A stretch of 30,810 nt of DNA, taken from assembly GCA_002345205.1 (NCBI GenBank), contig DDVI01000100.1, forward strand, positions 1-30,810. The letters are read 5' to 3'. A program made the position numbers and the translations under genes. The notes under the pieces are model-generated. The model made no database searches and was not told the DNA's origin. It worked only from the letters and a program-made list of their open reading frames with translations. This DNA comes from Bdellovibrionaceae bacterium UBA2316 (GTDB lineage: Bacteria > Bdellovibrionota > Bdellovibrionia > Bdellovibrionales > Bdellovibrionaceae). Position 1 is the first letter of the stretch. The number at the start of each line of letters is the position of its first letter. Positions 7,954 through 16,589 of this stretch are shown here, piece by piece.

Positions 7954-10900
7954 TTACTGCTCCGTCGTAGTTGCATTTGAAACTATTCTTGAAAATTCCG
8001 ACTCAAGTTTCTTATCAAAATCAGATTCCATCTCGTATACATCTGTAAATTCAACAAATGCCCATCGTCCGAAAGCTTTAAGTTTGTTAACACCTGGAAC
8101 CCAATATGTTTTCATTGTATTCGCTTTTTCCACAGCATCTTCGCCGCGGTAGCCTTTAACCTCCACAACCAAGTTTAGAGGGTTGTCTGGGCCATGCCCA
8201 TCGTCGATAGCTACAATGAAATCTGGTCGATATCGGCGTTGTTCAGCCTTAAATCTGTAAGGCACTTCGAAGCCAAGACTATGGTTTTTTACATACCTTA
8301 GAACCTTTCGATGAGAATCGGCGATTCTGCAAAATTCAGCTTCCCAATTGCTGTCGGTAACGACCCAGTTGATTGGGCACCTTCGCGCATCAGGTTGGTA
8401 CAATGTTGTTTTCGTTGTTTGGAAGTTTACTTCATGAGTAGTTCCGAATGGGTTGTATGAATCCAAAGTTACATATACTTGATTGTCGGATTCATGTTTT
8501 TGGAATATTGCAGACGCAATTCTGCTTGATGCTAGATCTAAATTTTGCAGGTAAAGCAGCTGAGCGGGATAAGTGCCACCGGTGCAGTGTAAATAATTAT
8601 CCATCCATTGCTTACAAATTGTCTTAAGCTGTCCAAATAGATGTAATTTAGGTTCTTCATTGTCGTCTTTAAAATGAACAACAAGCAAATGCTTTGCGAG
8701 GTGAAAAAGAATCGTCGAGGATCTGTATTCTTTTGTGTGAATTAAATTTAAATCGACTCCTTCGCCAATAATTCCTTCTGTCCGCGTCGTGGCTGGCCCA
8801 ATGTGTTCTGGCGAAAGAGTAAAGATTGAATCCTCAGAAAAGTTAGCTCCAATTTTAGTTTCTGGAAGTTGAACTCTATAGCCGGCAACGCGGGGAAAAC
8901 GGATTTCTAAATGATCCCTTTCTGGTCGAACGGCCTTAACGTGCGTTACGCGTCGTGGCCCTTGTGGCTTTGAGATTACAGGTTCGGCGGTGAAATCGAA
9001 TGGAATTCCTAAGACATCAGCATATTCTACTCTAAATTTACCCTTCTGATCTCCATCTTCAATTAAATCATATGATTGTCTCCGCAGAGCACGCCCAATA
9101 ACTTGTTCGCATAAAAGTTGGGTACCAAAAGCTCTCACTCCTAAAACGTGAGTAACTGTATTTGTGTCCCAACCTTCGGTGAGCATTGAAACGGAAACTA
9201 CACAGCGGATTGATTCACCAAGACGGCCTTGTTTGCCGACTGTATTCATTACTTCACGAAGTAAGTCTTGATCAGTTATGCTTTCAGCCCTTTTGGCGTC
9301 CCCAGTACGTTCAATAATTTCACGGCGGAATTTCTCGATTTCATCTGAAGCTATGTCTCTGAAATTTGATTGAAGAGCTTCTCCAGATTCAAGCTGTTCA
9401 CTATCAATCAAAAGAGTTCGTGGGCGATCATAGGCGTTGCCATATTCGTCATAGTTCCTAAAATGTTCTAATGCCCCCGGAACAAAAGTTTCTGTTCCAT
9501 CTTTAGCTTTTCGGGTAAAACCAGTGATGTAGTCGTAAACCAATTTAGAAGTTGTAGTATTGTTGCAAACAACGATGAAGCACGGAGGTACGGCAATATT
9601 GGCATCCTTCCACATATCAAATGTCTTTGCGTAATGACCATAAAGTGCCTCTAAAGCAGTTTGAAGTTGTACTGGCAACTTCTTAGGATCAATCTCGCCT
9701 GCGTCTTTACGACCTTTTTTAGGCATGTTTTCTCGAATATGCGTCCACAACTCCCGAAAGATTGGAACTTCTGCGCCTGGAATGTTATCGACTACAGGAA
9801 CACGTGGAAGTTTTACGATTCCGCATTCAATTGCATCCATCAAAGAAAAATCGCTCATTGTCCAAGGGAACAAAGTTCCCTCGGCATAGCCCGAACCACT
9901 CAAGAAAAATGGAGTGGCGGATAAATCGATAACTTTATTTATTCCTAAGTTACGTTTTACTATTTCGAGTCCAGAAATCCACAATCGCGCGGCATCATTG
10001 TTTCTTTCGGCTTCTTCTTTTTCTTCGCCTTTTAGATAGTCTATATCATTTTGTGATTCAGGCCTTTCTCGGTAACAGTGATGTGCTTCATCATTGATAA
10101 CCAGGATGTTTTTTAAACCCATAAGCTCAGGCATAACCCGTTGAAGCATTTGGCCTTCGGTTTCCAGAGTGTTCAATTCGGCACCTCGGCCTTGTAATAA
10201 AGCGCGTCCGCCTCTTGATAACTCAACTTTTTCACGAAGCTTGAATGCGTGATAATTCGTAATAACAATCTTTGCTTTTTCGAGATCAGGTTTTAGGTCA
10301 TTAGGAACTAGTTCTCTAGTTTTAAAGTAGCTGTCAGGATCATTAGGCTGTAGAACCCGCAGTCGGTCTCTAATAGTCAAGCCTGGAGCGACCAGAAGAA
10401 ATCCTTTAGAAAATTTGTTACTTTTTGGATGCCTGATTGCGTTGATTGTTTGCCATGCAATAAGCATCGCCATTACCGTCGTTTTACCTGCACCAGTAGC
10501 AAGTTTAAGTGCCAGTCGAAGCAACTCAGGATTAGCTTCGGCATTTGCATTCGAAAGTTGCTCTAAAAATTGTTGGCCAATTTTCCCAATATTAGGAGCC
10601 ACCTCTGTAAGCCAAATCACAGTTTCCGCTGCTTCAACTTGACAGAAAAATGGCCTTACGTTGTTAAACTTATGATGCCTCCAATGTTGAAGGAGGCGTG
10701 CCGTTTCAGCAGTAACCCCCCAATCATTTGGATTCTGAATTGTTCTCCATTTATCGATTTGGCGGCGGAGACTATCAATAATCGGAGTAGGATCATAAAC
10801 TTGATCTTTAGATAATTGGGTCTCATCAAATCGTTGCTGAACAGGACCGGTAACTCTTTTTTTGGGTTTCGGAATTGGAGTGATTAATCTTACTGTTCTT

Positions 10901-11013
10901 CTTGATTCAATAATTTTTTGAGTAGGCTGTCCAGATGAATCCAATTCCCAATGTTTAGATGGGTATTCATAGGGTGAGTTAAGTATCGGTTTTTCAAAGA
11001 ACTGATTAGACAT
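7954..11013 (-). CDS. Type III-like restriction subunit Res (SF2 helicase-endonuclease)
   Basis: 1019-residue superfamily 2 ATPase with a C-terminal nuclease. Visible motifs: Walker A TGAGKTT (173-179), DEAH box (308-311), SATPFF (365-370), and helicase motifs V-VI in the stretch SMLTEGWDTNTVTHVLG followed by QVIGRALRR. At the C-terminus PD at 930-931 and EVKG at 951-954 make a PD-(D/E)xK nuclease, as in type III Res proteins, which cut DNA after ATP-driven sliding or switching. Its start overlaps the HTH gene by eight bases and its stop is one base before the Mod start. Res before Mod reverses the mod-res order of classical type III loci. All key helicase and nuclease residues that I can place are present, so it looks active. 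Confidence 0.9.
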   Translation of the reverse strand: MSNQFFEKPILNSPYEYPSKHWELDSSGQPTQKIIESRRTVRLITPIPKPKKRVTGPVQQRFDETQLSKDQVYDPTPIIDSLRRQIDKWRTIQNPNDWGVTAETARLLQHWRHHKFNNVRPFFCQVEAAETVIWLTEVAPNIGKIGQQFLEQLSNANAEANPELLRLALKLATGAGKTTVMAMLIAWQTINAIRHPKSNKFSKGFLLVAPGLTIRDRLRVLQPNDPDSYFKTRELVPNDLKPDLEKAKIVITNYHAFKLREKVELSRGGRALLQGRGAELNTLETEGQMLQRVMPELMGLKNILVINDEAHHCYRERPESQNDIDYLKGEEKEEAERNNDAARLWISGLEIVKRNLGINKVIDLSATPFFLSGSGYAEGTLFPWTMSDFSLMDAIECGIVKLPRVPVVDNIPGAEVPIFRELWTHIRENMPKKGRKDAGEIDPKKLPVQLQTALEALYGHYAKTFDMWKDANIAVPPCFIVVCNNTTTSKLVYDYITGFTRKAKDGTETFVPGALEHFRNYDEYGNAYDRPRTLLIDSEQLESGEALQSNFRDIASDEIEKFRREIIERTGDAKRAESITDQDLLREVMNTVGKQGRLGESIRCVVSVSMLTEGWDTNTVTHVLGVRAFGTQLLCEQVIGRALRRQSYDLIEDGDQKGKFRVEYADVLGIPFDFTAEPVISKPQGPRRVTHVKAVRPERDHLEIRFPRVAGYRVQLPETKIGANFSEDSIFTLSPEHIGPATTRTEGIIGEGVDLNLIHTKEYRSSTILFHLAKHLLVVHFKDDNEEPKLHLFGQLKTICKQWMDNYLHCTGGTYPAQLLYLQNLDLASSRIASAIFQKHESDNQVYVTLDSYNPFGTTHEVNFQTTKTTLYQPDARRCPINWVVTDSNWEAEFCRIADSHRKVLRYVKNHSLGFEVPYRFKAEQRRYRPDFIVAIDDGHGPDNPLNLVVEVKGYRGEDAVEKANTMKTYWVPGVNKLKAFGRWAFVEFTDVYEMESDFDKKLESEFSRIVSNATTTEQ

Positions 11014-11218
11014 TATTTAGACCTACAGATTCCGTAATGGAAATGTGAGCACCCCCAGCTAAAATCCACTGATCAACTTCAGAGGGTTTAAACTTCCAAA
11101 GCTTTCCAATTCGATGTGCAGGAATTTTTTTACGTTCTAACCAGCGATAGATAGTCTCTTTCGAGACACCCAAATATTCAGCTATTCCTTCGACTGAAAG
11201 CCAAGGCTGCAATTCCAT
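11006..11218 (-). CDS. Excisionase/MerR-like helix-turn-helix protein, first gene of the RM operon
   Basis: A 70-residue protein of the excisionase-family helix-turn-helix type: WLSVEGIAEYLGVSKETIYR (6-25), a short wing with HRIGKLWKF (35-43) and EVDQWI (47-52). I chose ATG at 11218 because GGAG lies eight bases upstream. A longer TTG-initiated reading from 11263 lacks support. The stop overlaps the Res start by eight bases, so it is translated with res. In phages such proteins direct excision; at the head of restriction operons small HTH proteins often act as controller or autorepressor. Here operon control is the more likely role, because no integrase is seen nearby, but this is inference. 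Confidence 0.8.
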   Translation of the reverse strand: MELQPWLSVEGIAEYLGVSKETIYRWLERKKIPAHRIGKLWKFKPSEVDQWILAGGAHISITESVGLNNV

Positions 11219-11288
11219 AAACACACTCCATGTGCTGTTGATAGACAAAATTGTGAATGACAAATTATGACAAGTAAAGACAAAGAAA

Positions 11289-11314
11289 ACTCAAAATAAG
11301 AAAATATTTTGAGT
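11289..11314. promoter_or_regulatory. Perfect 10-bp inverted repeat upstream of the RM operon
   Basis: ACTCAAAATA (11289-11298) and TATTTTGAGT (11305-11314) form a perfect dyad with a six-base spacer. It lies about 70-95 bp upstream of the HTH gene start and about 80 bp beyond the histidine kinase stop, both transcribed leftwards. It may be an operator for the HTH protein. Alternatively it is an AT-rich, weak terminator for the kinase operon, since the minus strand continues with TTTCTTTG. The rest of 11219-11395 shows no gene. Confidence 0.45.
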
Positions 11315-11395
11315 CTTCCACGGTAAAGTAACTAACTTGAATCTGGAAAATAGAAAGAATCACGAGTTGGCGCAACGCAACAGTTGATCTACTGC

Positions 11396-13207
11396 CTACA
11401 AAATAGTCTCCTTCGAGAGTCTGTCATCTCTTCTTAACGGATTGAACAAATAAGTAGGTAGCGTCACCTTGATGTTCGTACCAATGCCGATAGCAGAGTT
11501 AATCGAAATAGAGCCACCCCATCCTTCGATGACCTTAAACGCATGCAAAAGCCCAATACCGCGGCCAGAATTAGCTTTTGTAGAAATCGCTTTCTTTCCA
11601 ATTTCAGATACCAAATTTTCAGGAATCCCAATGCCATAATCCTTCACCGAAATTTCACAAAAATTAGCGACCTGACAAACGGATATTTCGATTGTCCCTC
11701 CGTCGGCTTCGTAAGCTTCAGATGAATTATTCACTAGGTTTGAAAGTATCGATCTTAGTTCTACTGAACTGACTTTCACATACAGAGTTGCGCTTTGTTG
11801 TGGACAACTATTAATAACCTGCACTTTATTATTAAGCCAATATTCGAAGTTCTTTTGCTTAACGAAGTCTTCAATAAAAATTGGCAGGTGAACCAAGTCA
11901 GTATCAAGTTCTGTTTCTGAATCTTCAGAAATTAGACCTGACTGAGTTCTCAACTTTTCAGAGAGTAAGCGAATTTCTGAAGCTGCGTTTTTTAGGATTT
12001 TTTTTATTCTCTCAGGCACTGTTATCAACCCAGGAATCATCATTTCGATCGCTATAGCAGGAGACCTAATGTTGTGGGCAACTACTTTTGCCAACTCCAT
12101 TTTCGATTGAATCTTTTCAGCCTCGACGAGTTTCTTTTGCGAATCCTCTAAGGAATCCAATAGTCGATCAAACTCTTGAGTCAGAAACGAAATCTCATCA
12201 CCGCGATTCATTTTTATTCTATCACTTAAGTCACCTTGGTCTTTGATTCTTCGCACTTTGTTTACTGCAACTTCGATATTTCTTACTAAGCGGCGCGAAA
12301 GTAGTCTGGCCAGAATGAAAGATAAAATACAGTTACCCAATCCAATCATTAAAAACAGAACTCCAGCACGAGCTTGCACCGCATTTAATTCAGCCTTGGA
12401 GACTTTACTTTCCAATACATAGTAATATTCTCCATTTTTTGACGTTCCAGAAGCGTCACACTGACAACATTTGGGATGGGATGAGGTGACTTTAGTAAAA
12501 AAGCTAGCATCGTAAGACCGCATGACCGGATTCTCAAAAGATTCTGGCAAAATTGCTTTTTTGCTTTCAAAAATTACGTTTTGATTCGAGTACGTCCCAA
12601 AGGGTGTTCCATCTGGTGCATATAGAGACATTGAAGAAACATTTACATCGGATTTAACGGCTTCTGCTAATGTCTTGGCGATAAAGTCAACCCGAACACC
12701 GACTTCAACAATTCGTGATCTATCTTTATTCGGGATCGACAAAAATTTAAATGGCTTTGGTTCTGGATTCGGTTTGATGATGGGTGTGGCCTCAACATCT
12801 AGATTGCCATGAACCAATTTTTTGTAATTCTCGCAGAAAGAGAATAGGTTGGGAATCCCTGCTGGGTCATCGTTTGTCGAACGAGTGAATCTACCATCTC
12901 GATCAATCATAAATAAATGTGTTATTCCCAATTGGCTTTGCAGTGTTCGCAATTTTTCAGTTGAAAGTAGCCCATGCTTTTCATCATGCTCAGCCACTAC
13001 TTTAGCTGCATTCAGCATCAAGGCTTCGGTACTGGTGTCCAAACGATTCAAAGTGTCTGCTAAAACTTTTGAAAACACTTCATATCTGGATACAAAATTT
13101 TCTTCAGATCGATTGATTGTGTACTTGTAAGAAGCCCAAGTCAAAATCGAGCCGACGGTTAAAGTCGATAAGAATACGGCAATGAAAATCTTTTTAGCGA
13201 AGGTCAT
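11396..13207 (-). CDS. Membrane sensor histidine kinase
   Basis: 603 residues. Order: TM1 (about 7-25), a periplasmic sensor region of about 250 residues (dCache-like in size, not proven), TM2 (about 282-301), HAMP (about 303-355), a HisKA-like helix pair with H378 in VVAHNIRSP, and a HATPase domain with N-box LVNNSSEA (491-498), G1 DYGIGIP (523-529) and G2 GRGIGL (548-553). It should phosphorylate itself on H378 and pass phosphate to the regulator encoded first in the same operon. Odd points: H378 is followed by Asn, where most HisKA kinases have Glu or Asp, and the periplasmic domain has a cysteine cluster HPKCCQC (244-250) that could bind metal or sense redox state. Its ATG shares one base with the cupin stop (TAATG), so the two are translationally coupled. 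Confidence 0.9.
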   Translation of the reverse strand: MTFAKKIFIAVFLSTLTVGSILTWASYKYTINRSEENFVSRYEVFSKVLADTLNRLDTSTEALMLNAAKVVAEHDEKHGLLSTEKLRTLQSQLGITHLFMIDRDGRFTRSTNDDPAGIPNLFSFCENYKKLVHGNLDVEATPIIKPNPEPKPFKFLSIPNKDRSRIVEVGVRVDFIAKTLAEAVKSDVNVSSMSLYAPDGTPFGTYSNQNVIFESKKAILPESFENPVMRSYDASFFTKVTSSHPKCCQCDASGTSKNGEYYYVLESKVSKAELNAVQARAGVLFLMIGLGNCILSFILARLLSRRLVRNIEVAVNKVRRIKDQGDLSDRIKMNRGDEISFLTQEFDRLLDSLEDSQKKLVEAEKIQSKMELAKVVAHNIRSPAIAIEMMIPGLITVPERIKKILKNAASEIRLLSEKLRTQSGLISEDSETELDTDLVHLPIFIEDFVKQKNFEYWLNNKVQVINSCPQQSATLYVKVSSVELRSILSNLVNNSSEAYEADGGTIEISVCQVANFCEISVKDYGIGIPENLVSEIGKKAISTKANSGRGIGLLHAFKVIEGWGGSISINSAIGIGTNIKVTLPTYLFNPLRRDDRLSKETIL

Positions 13208-13734
13208 TAGTGCACCTTCTCGTTAGGCTCCCTCGTAAATCTAGTAATATCACTGCTGTGTTGCGGGAATTGTTGAATCATTGCTTCTCTGGCGCCAACC
13301 TCGAAATCTTCAAATTCAAATCCTGGCGCAACCGTGGTTCCCATTAGCGCCCATTTTCCATCTTTTTTTAATCTGAGTCCTTGCCATACTCCGCGAGGTA
13401 CAACGACTTGTGGTGTATGTCCGGCAAAGATATCTGATCCCAAAACAAATTTCGTGAGCTTTCCATTTTGATCTATCTGGATCATTTCAACCGGGTCGCC
13501 GGAATAGAAGTGAAATACTTCGTCACTTTTAACTCTATGAAGAGCAGAAAAACTTTCTGGCACCACAAGATAATAGATTCCGGTGCTGATTGATCGAACG
13601 GAGTCAGCAGGAATGCCGTAAGACTTTGCTGGCAGCATGACCGCCTTGTCACGGTATGTTTCGCGATAATAGCCACCTTCTTCAGGCAATGGCTTTAAGT
13701 CTAACATTTTTATGATGTCTTTAGCTTCTTTCAT
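13207..13734 (-). CDS. DUF985-type cupin protein
   Basis: A 175-residue soluble protein of the cupin_5/DUF985 type, a family without an established general function. Diagnostic stretches are LPEEGGYYRETYR (16-28), SALHRVKSDEVFHFYSGDP (62-80) and VVPRGVWQGLRL (111-122), the usual cupin barrel strands with a His/Glu metal-binding pattern (H65, E71, H73). It sits between the response regulator and the kinase and is coupled to the kinase through a one-base overlap. A place inside a two-component operon suggests a small-molecule binding or signal-processing role for that pathway. This is inference; no ligand can be named. GGAGGGG-like bases precede ATG 13734. Confidence 0.82.
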   Translation of the reverse strand: MKEAKDIIKMLDLKPLPEEGGYYRETYRDKAVMLPAKSYGIPADSVRSISTGIYYLVVPESFSALHRVKSDEVFHFYSGDPVEMIQIDQNGKLTKFVLGSDIFAGHTPQVVVPRGVWQGLRLKKDGKWALMGTTVAPGFEFEDFEVGAREAMIQQFPQHSSDITRFTREPNEKVH

Positions 13735-13756
13735 TTACCCCTCCTTAAAATTGTCG

Positions 13757-15220
13757 CTACATCAAGCGTTGCGGCAATCCCAATTTTTTTGCGTCGATTT
13801 TTTCTTTTTCTTCAGAAAGCTTTCTTCCCTCAGTAATCTGAAGCCTTTTTAGTTTTTTAAATGTAGTGCTTCGAGCAAGCCCAAGACGACTCGAAATTTC
13901 TAAAGCACTACCGCCTGCAAGCTCCATTGCTGTTTTTAGATATTCACGTTCCATGGATTCCATAAACTCTCTGAATGCCGCTGGGCTTAAATCAGATATT
14001 TGCGCTGGAAGTGAGGCTTCCAGTTTTCGCATTCGTTGCAAAATTGTTTCTGGAGGACTCTGAACCTGAATATCATCGTAAATGATTTCATTCGATTTTC
14101 TTCGTTTGGCTGAAATAACGGCTCGCTCAATTGCATTTCTTAGTTCACGAATATTTCCTGGCCAGTCGTAGTCTTTTAATGCTCGGATGGCATGATCGTT
14201 AATTTTAAAATTAGCCCCACCAATTTGAAGCGTGAACATGGTGGCAAGATCCGTAACGTCAGATAGTCGATGTCTTAGAGGTGTCGTAAAAATACGAACC
14301 ACATTTAAGCGGTGATAAAGGTCTTCTCTGAATTTACCTTCACGAACCATTGTTTCTAGATTTCTATTGGTGGCGGCAATAATTCTACATGAAACTCGAA
14401 TTATGCGGTTGTCTCCGACGCGGTAGATTTCGCCTTCTTGAATGGCTCTTAACAATCGAACTTGAGCAGACAATGGTAATTCACCAATTTCATCTAAAAA
14501 TAAATCCCCATTATTAGCTTGTTCAAATTTTCCAGATCGATCTTGCATGGCTCCGGTAAAAGATCCTTTTTTGTGACCGAAGAGTTCACTTTCAATTAAA
14601 TTTTCAGCGATAGCTCCACAGTTGAGCGCAACAAATGGACGATTTTTATCTTCCTCAATCGAATTTAGCCTTCTAGCAACTAGTTCTTTACCAGTGCCGC
14701 TTTCTCCAGTGACCAATACATTTGCGCCAGAGTTTTTAAGGCTTAATATATTCTCTCGGAGTTCCATAGTTGCAGGTGATTTGCCGACGATTTCATAACG
14801 AAAAGCTTCGCGGACAAGTTGCTCCAAATTTTGAAGACGTCGTGTAGATGCAGCTTTTGAAACAGCAATTGGAATACGAACTAGCAAATCTGGAATAATG
14901 TTTTCTGACTTAACAACATAGTCATCTGCGCCCCTTGCCATACAGTGTTTAACTGAGGAAAAATCGGCATCTGATGTCAACATTATGACAATAGTATTTG
15001 GATGAGCGGCTTTAATTTCGGTTAAAAGCTCAATTCCATCGCCGTCAGGTAAGGCTTTATCTAGGACGGCAATATCAAAGGATTCTTTTTGTAGAAGGTT
15101 TCTGGCGACAGCTAAAGAGTCGGCTTCGACGATGTCATTGTAAACGCCCAGCATCTGAGATACTGCCGTTCTGAATGACTCCATATCTTCAACTAATAAG
15201 ATCTTAAAGGCCGTTTTCAA
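13757..15220 (-). CDS. NtrC-family sigma-54-dependent response regulator
   Basis: 487 residues from the start used here. Receiver domain 5-120 with acidic pair E11/D12, phospho-acceptor D54 and K104. AAA+ domain about 143-375 with Walker A GESGTGKE (172-179), GSFTGA (219-224; Ser for Ala in the sigma-54 contact loop, a common variant) and DEIGE (243-247). A Fis-type HTH ends the protein (SALEISSRLGLARSTTFKKL). It should activate promoters read by sigma-54 RNA polymerase after phosphorylation by the kinase of the same operon. The open frame reaches 15322, but the upstream part does not resemble a receiver domain. TTG at 15220 has GAGGGGG about ten bases upstream and starts exactly at the receiver fold (KTAFKILLVEDM). 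A dyad motif shared with the T4SS operon lies 72-93 bp upstream. Confidence 0.9.
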   Translation of the reverse strand: MKTAFKILLVEDMESFRTAVSQMLGVYNDIVEADSLAVARNLLQKESFDIAVLDKALPDGDGIELLTEIKAAHPNTIVIMLTSDADFSSVKHCMARGADDYVVKSENIIPDLLVRIPIAVSKAASTRRLQNLEQLVREAFRYEIVGKSPATMELRENILSLKNSGANVLVTGESGTGKELVARRLNSIEEDKNRPFVALNCGAIAENLIESELFGHKKGSFTGAMQDRSGKFEQANNGDLFLDEIGELPLSAQVRLLRAIQEGEIYRVGDNRIIRVSCRIIAATNRNLETMVREGKFREDLYHRLNVVRIFTTPLRHRLSDVTDLATMFTLQIGGANFKINDHAIRALKDYDWPGNIRELRNAIERAVISAKRRKSNEIIYDDIQVQSPPETILQRMRKLEASLPAQISDLSPAAFREFMESMEREYLKTAMELAGGSALEISSRLGLARSTTFKKLKRLQITEGRKLSEEKEKIDAKKLGLPQRLM

Positions 15221-15291
15221 AGTACGTATCCCCCTCGAATCTGATATAAAGGGATACTCTAAATAAAACTTTGTCTCTACAAAAAAATGCG

Positions 15292-15313
15292 AGTCTCTAT
15301 AAATAGACTGAAT
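15292..15313. promoter_or_regulatory. Shared dyad motif, copy A (upstream of the response regulator)
   Basis: A 22-bp block contains AGTC-N8-TAGACT followed by GAAT. It matches 18128-18149 at 19 of 22 positions. A half-site GTCTCTA lies 20 bp to the left (15273-15279). It is placed like an upstream activator or operator site for the response regulator operon. The remaining intergenic DNA (15221-15566) shows no gene, and I found no sigma-54 -24/-12 element there. Confidence 0.55.
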
Positions 15314-15566
15314 GCCAAGCATTCGTGGATATAACGCTTATGAAGCTTTTTACTTTGCAAAATTCACATCTCACGCAAAGCATCGAGACGAATTTCGCCA
15401 TAATCCAAACGGGTCTTTAAAGTTCCTTAACAATTTCAATCCAGTAAAAGTCATCTCACTTTGAGTCATAGTAAAATGCTTGAGTGTGACAAGTCGGTTT
15501 GATCTCAAGACCCCGACGAGTTTATCCGAAAACTAATCAAGGTCGCTAGTGAACCAAAGGCCGAAA

Positions 15567-16196
15567 ATGTTTAATTTTAATGGAAAAGTAATACTGGAAG
15601 ATATCGCTCGCGAAGCGGGCTTTTCAAATCTATCTATGCTTGTAGCGAGATATACTTTGTTCACTCATCCAGACATCGTAAAACAAACAAACAATGAAAA
15701 CATTTTTCAAATCGTTCGTGATTTCAAGAATAGAGGAAAAATATTAAACTACGACGGAACAATGTTGATGGCTTGTGACAATACTGGTCCTCAACACGCT
15801 TTTGAGTGGGCGAATGGCGGCATTAAGAAAACTGACATACAAATCAACCATATTTACACAGATTCAATGAATGTAAAGTCTTACACATCCTTAGCGAATT
15901 TATGCGCGACACCCGCATTTCTTGCCAAACTTACGGATACTGATGAAGAAATTAAGAATCTTTTAATGTATAGGTCGTTTGAATTATATGGCTATCATTT
16001 TGGAAACCCACCTACAAAACCAGAAAACTATCAAAATTATGTTTGGCATGAATTTCTGTCGGGGCCGGCAAATTTAGAAAAATTTTTGTTGCAAAGAATT
16101 AGCGAGTGTCCAAAGAGCCGAACTGCAGTTTCAGTAAAAGAACTTGGCTGGCTTTTTAATGACTATTCTAAAAGTAAAAAGGTCTCTGGGTTTTGA
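15567..16196 (+). CDS. Uncharacterised protein, possibly HNH-like (209 aa)
   Basis: Not assigned to a family with certainty. I favour ATG at 15567 (AAAGG six bases upstream); a GTG at 15549 in the same frame would add six residues. The central part has a pattern that recalls HNH nucleases: QINHIY, then a short gap, YTSLANLCATPAFLAKLTD, then LLMYRSFELYGYHFGNPP. In such a reading the His of NHI and the Asn of SLANL would be active-site residues, but the third ligand is not obvious. The protein is soluble, with no signal peptide. It stands alone, between a two-component operon and an IS element, with its own leader region. Possible role in defence or DNA processing; evidence is weak. Confidence 0.6.
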   Translation: MFNFNGKVILEDIAREAGFSNLSMLVARYTLFTHPDIVKQTNNENIFQIVRDFKNRGKILNYDGTMLMACDNTGPQHAFEWANGGIKKTDIQINHIYTDSMNVKSYTSLANLCATPAFLAKLTDTDEEIKNLLMYRSFELYGYHFGNPPTKPENYQNYVWHEFLSGPANLEKFLLQRISECPKSRTAVSVKELGWLFNDYSKSKKVSGF

Positions 16197-16519
16197 TTGA
16201 TTAGAATATATATCTAAAGGTCGGTTACAAGTCGTGAAGATTGGGTACGGTTTCACGCCGCCATTGCCTCGGAAAATGTTTTACTTTGCCTACACGAATT
16301 GAGGTTGAAGCAATATTCTAAGGTTGAAATCAAATTTAAAGGTGCTGGGGTTTTTATTTCATGTAAAATCTGCACTTTCTGTCCAATTGCCGAAGATTCA
16401 GTGAATATTGTGATATTTTGGCAATATGTCGTCGCAAGAACAGCAATTTTTGGAAAAGTATTTGGAAACCTTACTGGAATTGCTCATGAAGGGAAAAGAT
16501 CCTGTGAGAGTTAAGGGCG

Positions 16520-16522
16520 AGG
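16520..16522. repeat. Target site duplication AGG, left copy
   Basis: AGG directly precedes the TG end of the IS at 16523 and is repeated directly after its CA end (17804-17806). Three-base duplications are usual for IS3-family transposition. Confidence 0.8.
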
Positions 16523-16549
16523 TGATCTAGCCCCGATTTGAAGGAGTCG
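16523..16549. repeat. IS3 left terminal inverted repeat
   Basis: Begins TGATCTAGCCCC and pairs with the reverse complement of 17777-17803 (20 of 27 identical). Confidence 0.85.
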
Positions 16550-16589
16550 AAATTCTGTGGTATACCCGCGAGGGAAAGAGGAAATACTA

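Noticed and set aside
15221..15322. 34-residue N-terminal extension of the response regulator
   Set aside because: It covers the dyad motif and the likely promoter. TTG 15220 with GAGGGGG starts exactly at the receiver fold.
16299..16514. 71-codon plus-strand frame before the IS element
   Set aside because: It overlaps the 5' half of the interrupted gene in another frame, has no ribosome binding site and no recognisable domain.
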